Positions 35,499 through 43,636 of a stretch of 64,000 bases of DNA are shown here, piece by piece. Source of the stretch: RYN-230 sp963834705 (lineage in GTDB: Bacteria; Actinomycetota; Actinomycetes; Streptosporangiales; Streptosporangiaceae); assembly GCA_963834705.1 (NCBI GenBank), contig CAWICV010000012.1:1-64000 (forward strand), read 5' to 3'. The notes beneath the pieces were generated by a model. The model was not told the DNA's origin. It did no database searches and worked only from the letters and a program-made list of their open reading frames with translations. A program made the translations under genes and the position numbers. Every line of letters begins with the position of its first letter. Position 1 is the first letter of the stretch.

Positions 35499-36125
35499 TC
35501 AGGGCACCGACCACTGCTGGTTGGATCCGCCGTTGCAGGCCCACAGGTCCAGCTGAGTGCCCTCCGTCGTGCTGAAGCCCGGGTCGTCGAGGCACATACC
35601 GGACGCCGGGTTCACCAGCTCGCCGTTCACCGCCAGCCACTTCTGGTTGGCCCCGCCGTTGCAGGCCCACTCCTCGATCAGGGTTCCGTTGGTGTAGCTG
35701 GCGTTGGTGATGTCCAGGCAGCTGCCGTTGATCTGCACGGTGCCGTTGCTGGCCATGGTCCAGGTCTGCGAACTGGCGTTGCCGTTGCACGCCCACATCT
35801 CGATCTTGGTGCCGTTGGCGCTCGACCCGCCGTTGGCGTCCACGCAGTCGGCGGTGTCGTCGCCCGCGACGATCGGCCCGCTGGGGGTGGCCGAGCCGAC
35901 CAGGGTGACCGACAGGTTGTCGAACTGATCGGTCTGGTAGCCCGAGGTCCCCAGGCCGACCATGCCCGACGCATACGACGAGTCGGTGACCGTGCCCACC
36001 GTCGTCCCGTTGATCGCCGCCGAGATCGAATGGCCGTTGAACGTCAGCGCCAGGTGCTGCCACGTCCCGGTGCCGGGCGCGGTGACCGAGCCGCTGGCAG
36101 AAACGGGCTGTGACTGCTGATAGCA
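35499..36125 (-). pseudogene. 3' remnant of a secreted glycosidase with a ricin-type lectin domain
   Basis: The frame ending at 35499 encodes about 200 residues. The upstream part reads GTGTWQHLALTFNGHSISA then TDSSYASGMVGLGTSGYQTD, a LamG-like region of the kind found at the end of GH59 galactocerebrosidase-like enzymes. It is followed by a ricin B-type beta-trefoil with three QxW-like repeats (CNGNASSQTWTMASNGTVQI, WACNGGANQKW, WACNGGSNQQW). No start codon, signal peptide or catalytic domain precedes it; a stop lies near 36165. The 5' part was lost next to the PP2C gene. Confidence 0.72.
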
Positions 36126-36305
36126 TTTTGGTTGCTTTCGCCGACCTGGCCCGGGGGATCAGGCGGCAGATACGGGGACTGTCGCTTTCGGGGATCTGGG
36201 GTTTTGTTCGGAGCGCAGGGAAACTTTCGGGGTAGGCGGGGCAGGGCCGGCCGGGATCGCGCGCCGGGTCATGTCCCGCGGGTTAGTGCTGGTCCGGAAC
36301 CGCCG

Positions 36306-37613
36306 TTGCGGTCGGCCCGCGAGTACGCACTGGACGCGCTGCCCTTTGTGATCATGGCCGGCGTGGCCATCGCCGCGATCTGGGTCGACAAGGGCTCGGA
36401 ACTGCTGCCGTTGCTGGCCCTGGGCCCGGCGTTCGCGGCCGTATCCGGCGGCGTGCGTAAGACGGTGGTGGCCGGCACGGTGGCGTTCGCGCTGTGCGCG
36501 CTGATGGCCGCGTACCAGATGATCGGCTCGTGGGAGAACTACGCCCTCGACTCGGCCACGGTGGCCGGCGTCACGGTGGCCGCGGTGATGGCCAGCACGC
36601 TGCGTGCCCGCCGGGCCCGGGAACTGGCCGAGGTGCGGGCGATCGCCGAGGTCGCCCAGCAGGTCGTGCTGGGTCCGATTCCGGACGAGGTGAGCTCGGT
36701 CCGGCTCGCGGTGCGGTACATGTCGGCCACGTCGCACGCGCAGATCGGCGGCGACCTGTACGAGGTGGTACCGGCGCTGGACGGCTGCCGGCTCATCATC
36801 GGCGACGTCCAGGGCAAGGGGCTGATCGCGGTGAAAACGGCGGCGGCCGTGCTCGGCGCGTTCCGGGAGTGCGCGCATGACGCGGCCGACCTGACCGTGA
36901 TCGCGGAGCGGCTCGAGCTGAGCCTGTCCCGCCAGCTCACCGCCGAGCAGTTCGTGACCGCGGCGCTGGCCGAGGTCAGCTCAGACGGGTCCAAGATCCA
37001 GCTGCTCAGCTGCGGTCACCCGCCGCCGCTGCTGTTCGCGGGCGGGACCGGCCGGTTCGTCGAGCCGGCCATGCCGGGCCTGCCGCTTGGCCTGTCGCAC
37101 CTGGCCGAGTTCCCGCGCGACGTGACCACGCTCCCCTTCGGCCCGGGCGACCAGCTGCTGTTCTACACCGACGGGGTCAGCGAGGCGCGGAACGTCGCGG
37201 GTGACTTCTACCCGCTGGCCGAGCACCAGGCGCTCACCGGCGGCCAGGAGCCGGAGGCGGTGCTCGACCGGCTGCAGCAGGAGGTGCTCCGGCACGTCGG
37301 CCACGCGCTGGACGACGACGCCGCAATGCTGCTGCTGCGCCGCGAGCCGGCTTCCGTCGGGCCCGGCCCCGGCGGCGTAGCTCAGCCCAGCACAGCCCAG
37401 GTCAGTGCCGCCCAGGTCAGTGCCGCCCAGGTCAGGGCTACCCAGGTCAGGGCAGCCGGGCCCAGTACGGCTCAATCCGCGGTGCCCGGCTCGCGTGGCC
37501 TCCTCGCACCCTCCGCGGCGCACGACTTATCCGCGGCCTGGCTATCCCGGATACGTGGCCGGGCCGGTGCGGTGGGCGGGCGGCGAACTCGACCGGTGAG
37601 CCCTGCCTCATGA
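36306..37613 (+). CDS. Membrane-anchored PP2C/SpoIIE family Ser/Thr phosphatase
   Basis: About 435 residues. Three to four N-terminal membrane helices (ALPFVIMAGVAIAAIWV, LLPLLALGPAFAAVSGGV, TVAGTVAFALCALMAAY) are followed by the SpoIIE phosphatase domain: QIGGDLYEVV, IIGDVQGKGL, LLSCGHPPPLL, LFYTDGVSEAR and DDDAAMLLL, all metal-binding aspartates present. Such proteins dephosphorylate STAS antagonists in partner switching or other stress circuits. The start is uncertain: TTG 36306 precedes the first helix with a weak GGAA; the frame is open to TTG 36132. The C-terminal tail holds a 15-bp tandem repeat and is probably disordered. Confidence 0.8.
   Translation: MRSAREYALDALPFVIMAGVAIAAIWVDKGSELLPLLALGPAFAAVSGGVRKTVVAGTVAFALCALMAAYQMIGSWENYALDSATVAGVTVAAVMASTLRARRARELAEVRAIAEVAQQVVLGPIPDEVSSVRLAVRYMSATSHAQIGGDLYEVVPALDGCRLIIGDVQGKGLIAVKTAAAVLGAFRECAHDAADLTVIAERLELSLSRQLTAEQFVTAALAEVSSDGSKIQLLSCGHPPPLLFAGGTGRFVEPAMPGLPLGLSHLAEFPRDVTTLPFGPGDQLLFYTDGVSEARNVAGDFYPLAEHQALTGGQEPEAVLDRLQQEVLRHVGHALDDDAAMLLLRREPASVGPGPGGVAQPSTAQVSAAQVSAAQVRATQVRAAGPSTAQSAVPGSRGLLAPSAAHDLSAAWLSRIRGRAGAVGGRRTRPVSPAS
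37395..37454 (+). repeat. Four 15-bp tandem repeats inside the PP2C tail
   Basis: The unit GCCCAGGTCAGTGCC occurs four times with small differences and encodes the repeated pentapeptide AQVSA/AQVRA. The number of copies may vary between strains. Confidence 0.75.
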
Positions 37614-37630
37614 CGTCTGCGGGCCGTACG

Positions 37631-37675
37631 GCGGTACACCGCCCGTGGCCGGCTGAAGCCCGGGCGGTGTACCGC
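37631..37675. terminator. Bidirectional terminator, 15-bp perfect stem
   Basis: GCGGTACACCGCCCG and CGGGCGGTGTACCGC are exact inverted copies separated by 15 nt. It lies midway between the convergent PP2C and Hsp20 genes and can end both transcripts. Confidence 0.8.
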
Positions 37676-37712
37676 GTGACGCTGCGCAGGTCCGCCGCGA
37701 AGCGGCTGGCGG

Positions 37713-38135
37713 CTAGGCGGTGACGGCCTGCCTCTGGTCGCTGCTGGTGACCTGGATGCTGCGGGGCTTGGCCGCTTCGTGGACCGGGATGGTCAGGGTC
37801 AGCACACCAGCGTTGTAGTCGGCGGCGATCTTCTCGGCGTCGAGGGTTTCGCCCAGGAAGACCTGCCGGGTGAAGATGCCGTAAGGCCGTTCGGCGACGA
37901 TCATCTCAGCCCCGTCGGCCTTGACTGGGGTCCGTTCGGCGCGGACGGTCAGCACGTTCTGCTCGACGGTCAGCTCGATGGACTCAGGCGCGATGCCAGG
38001 CAGGTCGAAGTGGATGTAGAAGCTCTCGTCGTGCCGGTAGGCGTCCATCGGCATCGCGGCTGGCCGGGCGGTGGTGCCGAGCATCTGCTGGGTGAGCCGG
38101 TCCAGTTCGCGGAACGGGTCGGTGCGCATGAGCAT
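37713..38135 (-). CDS. Hsp20/alpha-crystallin family small heat-shock protein
   Basis: A 140-residue ATP-independent chaperone. The alpha-crystallin domain spans about 35-125: DESFYIHFDLPGIAPESIEL, then FTRQVFLGETLDAEKIAADY and NAGVLTLTIPV, the A-x-x-x-n-G-V-L signature. The N-terminal MLMRTDPFRELDRLTQQML is typical of the actinobacterial Hsp18 type. ATG 38135 is chosen because GAAGGAGG lies 8 nt upstream; a longer frame starts at 38195. It is divergent from a DnaJ-domain gene and an HspR-type repressor, which suggests shared heat-shock control. Confidence 0.92.
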   Translation of the reverse strand: MLMRTDPFRELDRLTQQMLGTTARPAAMPMDAYRHDESFYIHFDLPGIAPESIELTVEQNVLTVRAERTPVKADGAEMIVAERPYGIFTRQVFLGETLDAEKIAADYNAGVLTLTIPVHEAAKPRSIQVTSSDQRQAVTA

Positions 38136-38185
38136 GATCGGTGCCTCCTTCGCCAGTGCCGGTTGTCGTGTCACGCTCACGCATT

Positions 38186-38215
38186 TATATAGCATGCCAG
38201 TGGATTATCTGACAA
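38186..38215 (-). promoter_or_regulatory. Promoter of the Hsp20 gene
   Basis: On the minus strand TTGTCA (38215-38210) and TATATA (38191-38186) are separated by 18 bp, a near-consensus housekeeping promoter. A full HAIR operator (CTTGAGT-N7-ACTCAAG), the usual HspR site, was not found in this gap. Confidence 0.6.
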
Positions 38216-38286
38216 GCCTCGACTAAGATTTCATGCTGCGTGATGCTGAAGTCACCTAGCCTGCCAGTGTCGGCGAAGGGACGGTG

Positions 38287-38760
38287 ATGGTCATGGCCGT
38301 TGCGAGACCCGGCGGCCCCGGCCTGGACCTGTACCAGCTGCTGGGGGTGCCCCGCGAAGCCTCCCGCCAGGAGATCGCGCAGGCCTGGCGGTGCCAGGCG
38401 CGGGCCGAGCACCCGGACTCGCGGCCGGGTGACGACGCCTCTGCGGGCCGGTTCCGCGCCCTGGCCACCGCCTGGCACGTGCTGGGCGACCCGGCCCGCC
38501 GCGCCGCCTATGACCAGGCCCTTAGCCGGGGGAATTCCGGGCCGCCCACCGCGGCCCCAGCGGCCCGGCCGCGGCCAGCCGGCCGGGCACCAATGATGCG
38601 CCCGGCCCGGCCGTCCCTGTGGGCCGGGCCGGTACAGGTGGAGGGCCCGCACCGGGCGCCGGCGGGCGCCTGGGAGGACACCGATGAGGAGATGAGGCTG
38701 GCCATCCTGGCCGAGCTTGGGCTGCGTTACCTGTCCCACGATTGGGAGTGGCCATGGTGA
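38287..38760 (+). CDS. DnaJ-domain protein
   Basis: A 157-residue protein with an N-terminal J-domain: LDLYQLLGVPREASRQEIAQ, RAEHPDSRPGDD containing the HPD triplet, and LGDPARRAAYDQAL. Proline/Ala-rich sequence and an acidic C-terminus follow. J-domains stimulate Hsp70 ATPase; no DnaK is adjacent, so it probably serves the DnaK encoded elsewhere. The start is probably ATG 38287 (GAAGGGA just upstream); GTG 38284 and ATG 38293 are possible. The HspR gene begins 4 codons before its end, so the two are coupled. Confidence 0.88.
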   Translation: MVMAVARPGGPGLDLYQLLGVPREASRQEIAQAWRCQARAEHPDSRPGDDASAGRFRALATAWHVLGDPARRAAYDQALSRGNSGPPTAAPAARPRPAGRAPMMRPARPSLWAGPVQVEGPHRAPAGAWEDTDEEMRLAILAELGLRYLSHDWEWPW

Positions 38761-39182
38761 ACCCGGGGTGGGCGGATGCGGACCGGGGACTGTTCAGCAT
38801 CTCGGTGGCCGCCGAGCTGGCCGGGCTGCACCCACAGACGCTGCGGATCTACGAACGGGATGGACTGCTCGACCCGCTGCGCAGCGCGGGCGGCACCCGC
38901 CGCTACTCCCGCCGCGACATCGACCGGCTGCAGCAGATCTGCGCGCTGACCGCCGACGGGCTCAACCTGGCCGGCATCCGCCGGGTCCTGCAGCTCCAGG
39001 AGGAGACCCGCCGGCTGGAGGCCGAGCTGGCCCGGCTCAGGCAGCTCACCGGCGGGCAGCCCGCCGCCGAGCAGTGGTACGACGATTACCCGGCCGAGCG
39101 CAAGGAGATAGGGCCGGCCAGCCGCCGCGGCCCAGGGCGGAAGAGCGGGGAACCCGCCCCGCGGCGGGAGCAACCGCCGTGA
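38754..39182 (+). CDS. HspR-type MerR family regulator
   Basis: A 142-residue MerR-like regulator: FSISVAAELAGLHPQTLRIY, ERDGLLDPLRSAGGTRRYSR and DIDRLQQICALTADGLNLAG form the winged HTH, followed by a coiled-coil (EETRRLEAELARLRQL) and a charged tail. The HPQTLRIYERDGL string is the HspR signature. HspR represses chaperone operons with DnaK as co-repressor. ATG 38754 overlaps the DnaJ stop. The next gene starts at GTG 39179, overlapping its TGA, so dnaJ-like, hspR-like and the unknown gene form one operon. Confidence 0.9.
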   Translation: MVNPGWADADRGLFSISVAAELAGLHPQTLRIYERDGLLDPLRSAGGTRRYSRRDIDRLQQICALTADGLNLAGIRRVLQLQEETRRLEAELARLRQLTGGQPAAEQWYDDYPAERKEIGPASRRGPGRKSGEPAPRREQPP

Positions 39183-39607
39183 CCGAACCGGCCCAGACCG
39201 GCCACCCCGGCCTCCGCGCGGCGGACGTCCTGGCCCGGGGCGGCTGGCACCCCAGCTACGTCCGTGTGCTCGCGGCGGTCAGTGACAGCGACTATGGCTT
39301 CGCGCTGGTTGACGGCAACGGCGACGGAGCCGAACTCGAAGCCGAGGCGTGGCTCTGGGACAGCGGGCAGTGGGTGCCGGGCTCCTCGTCCGGCGCCGGC
39401 CCGCTGGACGATGTCGGGTCGCTGCAGACCGGCGGCGAGATCGGCGAGGCCCGGTACGCCTACGGGCGCGCGGACGGGCGGCAGGTCGTCACGGTCAGCT
39501 TCGAGCACCGCCAGTACGAAGTCCCGGTGAGCCAGTACGGCATCTGGGCCTTCGTCAGAGTCGCCACGGATCCAGCCAGCTGCGGAGTGCCCACCCTGGC
39601 CGGCTGA
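39179..39607 (+). CDS. Hypothetical protein coupled to HspR
   Basis: A 142-residue soluble protein of unknown function, rich in beta strands: WHPSYVRVLAAVSDSDYGFA, LVDGNGDGAELEAEAWLWDS and VVTVSFEHRQYEVPVSQYGI, which ends in WAFVRVA. No domain is recognised. It is translationally coupled (GTGA) to hspR, so it probably belongs to the heat-shock response. No signal peptide is present. Confidence 0.7.
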   Translation: MTEPAQTGHPGLRAADVLARGGWHPSYVRVLAAVSDSDYGFALVDGNGDGAELEAEAWLWDSGQWVPGSSSGAGPLDDVGSLQTGGEIGEARYAYGRADGRQVVTVSFEHRQYEVPVSQYGIWAFVRVATDPASCGVPTLAG

Positions 39608-39619
39608 CCCGTACCCGCC

Positions 39620-40873
39620 TTACCGGTCACCGGGCTGAATCCAGATCGACAGGTGAGCAGGACGCAGCGTGTCGCCCACCACCCCAGCCAGGTCCGCCTG
39701 CACCGCCCCCATATCGACGGCATCCTTGAGCCGTACGCTGAACGCCGTTACCGTCTGCTCGGCGTCATACCGGGCCCGGTTGAACCGCCGGTCCACCACC
39801 CGCTGCACCCGCCGTCGTACCGGGCTGAACAGGGCCGCGGCGGCCAGCGTGCCCACCGCCACCGACACCGACGAGCCGAGCCGCAGCACCTCGATGGCCA
39901 GCAGCACCAGCCCGGCGTACACGCCCACTAGCAGCCCGGTGACCAGCGTGTACGCCACTGTCCGGGAGATGATCCAGTCGATGTCGTACAGCCGGTAGCG
40001 CAGGATGCCAAAGCCCATGCCGAGCGGGAAGGCGACCACGGCGTAGGTGGCGGCCACGTTCACCACGCTGGTCAGCGCGGCCGAGTTGGTGCCCGACTCG
40101 GCCACGGTCATGACCACGATGCCGGCCATGGTGATCACCGCCCCCGCGGTGATCCACTTGAACTGCTGCCGGGTGGCGCCCGCCGACCGGCGGAACTCGA
40201 TGATCAGCCGGACGACCCAGGCCAGCCAGAACGGGACCAGGGCCAGCACCGGCAGACCGGTGCTGAAGAAGCCGACCAGCCCGCCCGGGTGATGCACGCC
40301 GATCACCGCGCCGCCGTCGTCCATCCGCAGGTGCGGCCGGGCGACCAGGTACCAGGCCGCGGTGGCCTGGCTGGCCAGGACCAGCACGCCGACCACGGCA
40401 TACGCACCGAGCACCCGGCGCCCGCCCCGGGACAGCCGGCCGTCCGGGAACAGCACCAGCGAGGTCATGCCGATCAGGATGGGCAGCGGCCAGCCGGCGT
40501 TCTCCAGGAACAGCACGGCGCGGCCGAGCGGCAGCCCGCCGCCCGCCCGGCTGAAGTCATACAGCGTGTACAGCGACGCCCAGATGGTGAACGCGCTGGC
40601 CAGCCCGGTCGCGATGAGCACCCAGCCGATCGGGTTGGCGGGCTGGCGGACCGCCACCAGGAAGCCCACGGCCAGGAACACGAAGGCCAGCGCCAGCACG
40701 GCGCCGTCCGAGGACGCGGTCAGGCTGCCGGTGATCACAGTAAACACGACCGAGCCGGTGATCAGGGCCAGGGCGAGCCCGCCCAGCAGCCAGGCGGCCA
40801 GCAGCGCCAGCGGCCGGCCCCGGGCCGATGCAGCCGCCCCAGCCAACCCAGCCACCCCCGCCGGCCCGCTCAC
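39620..40873 (-). CDS. Kinase-less sensor membrane protein, paralogue 1
   Basis: A 417-residue membrane protein with about nine hydrophobic segments, including the AVRQPANPIGWVLIATGL block and LFPDGRL, the LiaS/DesK-like sensor region of actinobacterial histidine kinases. It continues to FGILRYRLYDIDWIISRTVA and RRVQRVVDRRFNRARYDAEQ, the segment that normally leads into GAF and HisKA_3/HATPase domains, and then stops after HLSIWIQPGDR. No kinase residues are present. GTG 40873 overlaps the stop of paralogue 2 by 4 nt. It ends the eight-gene unit. Confidence 0.75.
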   Translation of the reverse strand: MSGPAGVAGLAGAAASARGRPLALLAAWLLGGLALALITGSVVFTVITGSLTASSDGAVLALAFVFLAVGFLVAVRQPANPIGWVLIATGLASAFTIWASLYTLYDFSRAGGGLPLGRAVLFLENAGWPLPILIGMTSLVLFPDGRLSRGGRRVLGAYAVVGVLVLASQATAAWYLVARPHLRMDDGGAVIGVHHPGGLVGFFSTGLPVLALVPFWLAWVVRLIIEFRRSAGATRQQFKWITAGAVITMAGIVVMTVAESGTNSAALTSVVNVAATYAVVAFPLGMGFGILRYRLYDIDWIISRTVAYTLVTGLLVGVYAGLVLLAIEVLRLGSSVSVAVGTLAAAALFSPVRRRVQRVVDRRFNRARYDAEQTVTAFSVRLKDAVDMGAVQADLAGVVGDTLRPAHLSIWIQPGDR

Positions 40874-42108
40874 CGCTCCGCCCCCCGGACCGCGGCCGCA
40901 TCCGCGTCGTGCACGTGCACCCACAACTGATCCGGCTGCAGCGCACCGCGCACCACGGCCAGCAGATCGTCGCGCACCTTGTCCAGGTCGACCACGTCCT
41001 GCAGCCGGCCCGCGAACGCGGCCACCGCCGCGTCGGCGTCGTACCGGGCCCGGTTGAACCGGCGGTCCACAGCCCGCTGCACCCGGGCCCGCAGCGGGTA
41101 GAACAGCGCCGCGGCGGCCAGCGTGGCCGCCGCCACCGCCACCGACGAGGAGAACCGCAGCACCTCGGTGGCCAGCAGCACCAGCCCCGCGTACACCCCG
41201 ACCAGCAGCCCGGTGACCAGCGTATAGGCCAGCGTCCGGGAGATGATCCGGTCGATGTCATAGAGCCGGTACTTGAGGATCCCGATGCCGATCGAGACCG
41301 GCAGGGCCACGATGCCGAGCAGCAGCACCTCCCACAGCGCGGCGCTGCTGGTGAACGAGGCGACGGCCGACAGGCCGCAGATGGCGGCCCCGCTCATCAG
41401 CCACTTGAGCTGCTGGCGGCGTTCCCCGGTGGACCGGCGCCAGCTGGCGATCTGGTAGGCCAGCGCGCACAGCCAGCTGATCAGCAGGCTGGCGAAGAAG
41501 ATCAGGCTGAGGATCGAGGCCAGCGGCGGCGTGTTCTCCACCTGGGGCAGCTGGCCGTCGGCCAGCACGCGCAGGTGCGGGGCGGCCAGCGCCTCGCCGA
41601 TGAGGACGAGGATGGACACCAGCGCGGGCACCAGCAGTGCCGGGCAGGCCCACAGCACCCACCGCCACCGGCCGGGCGGCGGCCGCCCGTCCGGGAACAG
41701 CCAGATGATCAGCGGTAGCGCGATGAACGGGAAGAAGAACAGCTGGGCCAGGACCAGCGCGGCTGGCCCCAGCACCGGCAGCGCATGCCCGCCCGGCCGG
41801 TAGGCCTGGTCGTAGGAATCGCCGGCGAACGTCAGCAGCAGGCTGACCGGCATAGCCAGCAGCAGCCAGCCGATCGGGTTGGCCGGCTGATGCCAGGCCA
41901 CCACCAGCCCGACGGCCGCGATCGCCCACAAGGCCAGGACCAGTGCGGTGCCCTCGCCGGCCGAGCGGTGCGAGGCGGGGTGCCCGGTAACTGACTGGGC
42001 CACGACCACGCCGGTCAGCAGCAGTATGAAGCCGGCCAGCAGCAGCGCCGTCAGCCGCGGCGCGGTGAGCCGGCGCACTGGCAGCCGCGCCGTCCGGCTG
42101 GCCGTCAC
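40870..42108 (-). CDS. Kinase-less sensor membrane protein, paralogue 2
   Basis: A 412-residue paralogue of the next gene: HQPANPIGWLLLAMPVSLLL, LIIWLFPDGRPPPG, GILKYRLYDIDRIISRTLAY and RRFNRARYDADAAVAAFAGR, ending with QLWVHVHDADAAAVRGAER. About nine membrane segments are visible, and again no HisKA or ATPase domain. Its GTG overlaps the stop of the flavoprotein (GTGA) and its own stop overlaps the GTG of paralogue 1. The pair arose by tandem duplication and may form a heteromeric membrane sensor. Confidence 0.75.
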   Translation of the reverse strand: MTASRTARLPVRRLTAPRLTALLLAGFILLLTGVVVAQSVTGHPASHRSAGEGTALVLALWAIAAVGLVVAWHQPANPIGWLLLAMPVSLLLTFAGDSYDQAYRPGGHALPVLGPAALVLAQLFFFPFIALPLIIWLFPDGRPPPGRWRWVLWACPALLVPALVSILVLIGEALAAPHLRVLADGQLPQVENTPPLASILSLIFFASLLISWLCALAYQIASWRRSTGERRQQLKWLMSGAAICGLSAVASFTSSAALWEVLLLGIVALPVSIGIGILKYRLYDIDRIISRTLAYTLVTGLLVGVYAGLVLLATEVLRFSSSVAVAAATLAAAALFYPLRARVQRAVDRRFNRARYDADAAVAAFAGRLQDVVDLDKVRDDLLAVVRGALQPDQLWVHVHDADAAAVRGAER

Positions 42109-43613
42109 CGCCGCTCCCCGAACAGCGCGGCTGGGCCCAGTGCGGCCGGGCCTGGCGTGGCCGGGCTGACATCCGGCGGCTGGCGGATACCGAACACGTC
42201 GCGCAGCGCATGCAGCGCGGCCAGTTCGCCGCACCGGCCGTGCACACCGGGCAGCGGCGGGGTGGACGACGAGCACAGGTACACGCCCGGCAGCGGCGTC
42301 CGGTACGGGTTCCAGCGCGGCACCGGGCGGGCCACGGTCTGCCACAGCGTCTGCATCCCGGCGGCGATGTCGCCGCCGACGTAGTTGGGGTTGGCCGCTT
42401 CCTCGCCGGCCGCGGTCCGCACATGCCGGGCCAGGATCAGGTCACGGAAGCCGGGCGCGAACCGCTCGATCTGGGCCTCGATCCGGGCCGTCATGTCCAC
42501 CGTCGACCCGGCGGGCACGTGGCAGTACGCCCACAGCGTGTGCGTGCCTGCCGGGGACCGGGTCGGGTCGGCCACGGCGGGCTGGGTGACCAGCACGTAC
42601 GGCGCCTCGGGATGCCGCCCGGCGGCCACCTCGGTCTCGGCCGTCGCGATCTCGGCGAACGTGCCGCCGAGGTGCAGCGTGCCGGCCCGCCGGGCCGCCT
42701 CGTTACGCCACGGAACCGGGCCGGACAGGGCGAAGTCGGCCTTGCACACCCCGGCCCCGTAGCGGAACCGGCGCAGCGCGTTCCGGTACCCACCGGGCAG
42801 CCGGTCACCGGCCATGGCCAGCAGGGACCGCGGCGCGACGTCCAGCAGCACCGCCTGGGCCGGGGGCAGTTCGGCCAGCGAGCGCACCCACCAGCCGGTC
42901 TCAATCCGGCCGCCGGCCGTGGTCACCGCGGCGGCCAGCGCGTCGGTGATCCGCGCGCTGCCGCCCTCGGCCACCGGCCAGCCGGTGTCGTGGGCCAGCG
43001 CGAGCAGCATCATGCCCACCGCCCCGGTCGGTGGCCGGCGCAGCGGCAGCATCCCGTGCGCGGCCACGCCCGCCAGCAGTGCGCGGCCCTCGTCGGTGCG
43101 GAACCGGCGGGCCAGCCCGGCCGCGGAACTCAGCGCGTGCGCACCGAACACGGCGATGCCCGGGGTCACCCGCCGCGGTGGCCGCCGGATCGGCGCCAGC
43201 ACCAGCTCAGCCAGGTCCGCGCAGTCGCCGGCCAGCGGTCCGAGCAGCCGCTGGTAGGCGGCGGCGTCGGCGCCCAGCCCGGCCGCCGTGTCCGGCACCG
43301 GCCGGGTGACCACCGCGGCCCGGCCGCCATCCAGCGGGTGCGCGATGACCACGTCCGGGGACGCGAACCTGACCCCGCGTGCGGCCAGCCCGAAGCGCTG
43401 GAAGAACGGCGAGGCGACGGCCAGCGGATGGGCCACCGAGCACACGTCGTGCCAGTACCCGGGCAGCGTGAGCTGCTCGGTGCGGCAGCCGCCGCCAATC
43501 GTGGCCGCGCCCTCGATGACCAGCACCCGCAGGCCCGCCGCGGCCAGGGTGACCGCGGCGGCCAGCCCGTTCGGGCCGCTGCCCACCACTACCGCGTCGG
43601 TGTCACCAGCCAC
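42105..43613 (-). CDS. Phytoene dehydrogenase-like FAD-dependent oxidoreductase
   Basis: A 502-residue flavoprotein. The N-terminal FAD loop AVVVGSGPNGLAAAVTLAAA is followed by LVIEGAATIGGGCRTEQLTL and the C-terminal NYVGGDIAAGMQTLWQTVA and GVYLCSSSTPPLPGVHG, as in CrtI/carotenoid-type oxidoreductases and their bacterial relatives. No carotenoid synthase is nearby. GTG 43613 is preferred because GGGGGG precedes it and the FAD loop begins eight residues in. Its placement downstream of stress-switch genes suggests redox or membrane-pigment stress functions. Confidence 0.82.
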   Translation of the reverse strand: MAGDTDAVVVGSGPNGLAAAVTLAAAGLRVLVIEGAATIGGGCRTEQLTLPGYWHDVCSVAHPLAVASPFFQRFGLAARGVRFASPDVVIAHPLDGGRAAVVTRPVPDTAAGLGADAAAYQRLLGPLAGDCADLAELVLAPIRRPPRRVTPGIAVFGAHALSSAAGLARRFRTDEGRALLAGVAAHGMLPLRRPPTGAVGMMLLALAHDTGWPVAEGGSARITDALAAAVTTAGGRIETGWWVRSLAELPPAQAVLLDVAPRSLLAMAGDRLPGGYRNALRRFRYGAGVCKADFALSGPVPWRNEAARRAGTLHLGGTFAEIATAETEVAAGRHPEAPYVLVTQPAVADPTRSPAGTHTLWAYCHVPAGSTVDMTARIEAQIERFAPGFRDLILARHVRTAAGEEAANPNYVGGDIAAGMQTLWQTVARPVPRWNPYRTPLPGVYLCSSSTPPLPGVHGRCGELAALHALRDVFGIRQPPDVSPATPGPAALGPAALFGERR

Positions 43614-43636
43614 CGGTCGTCCCCCCTTGCGACCGG

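Noticed and set aside
38136..38286. A HAIR operator for HspR between the divergent heat-shock genes
   Set aside because: CTTAGTCGAGGCTTGTC shows a weak resemblance, but the inverted half-site spacing and second half do not fit.
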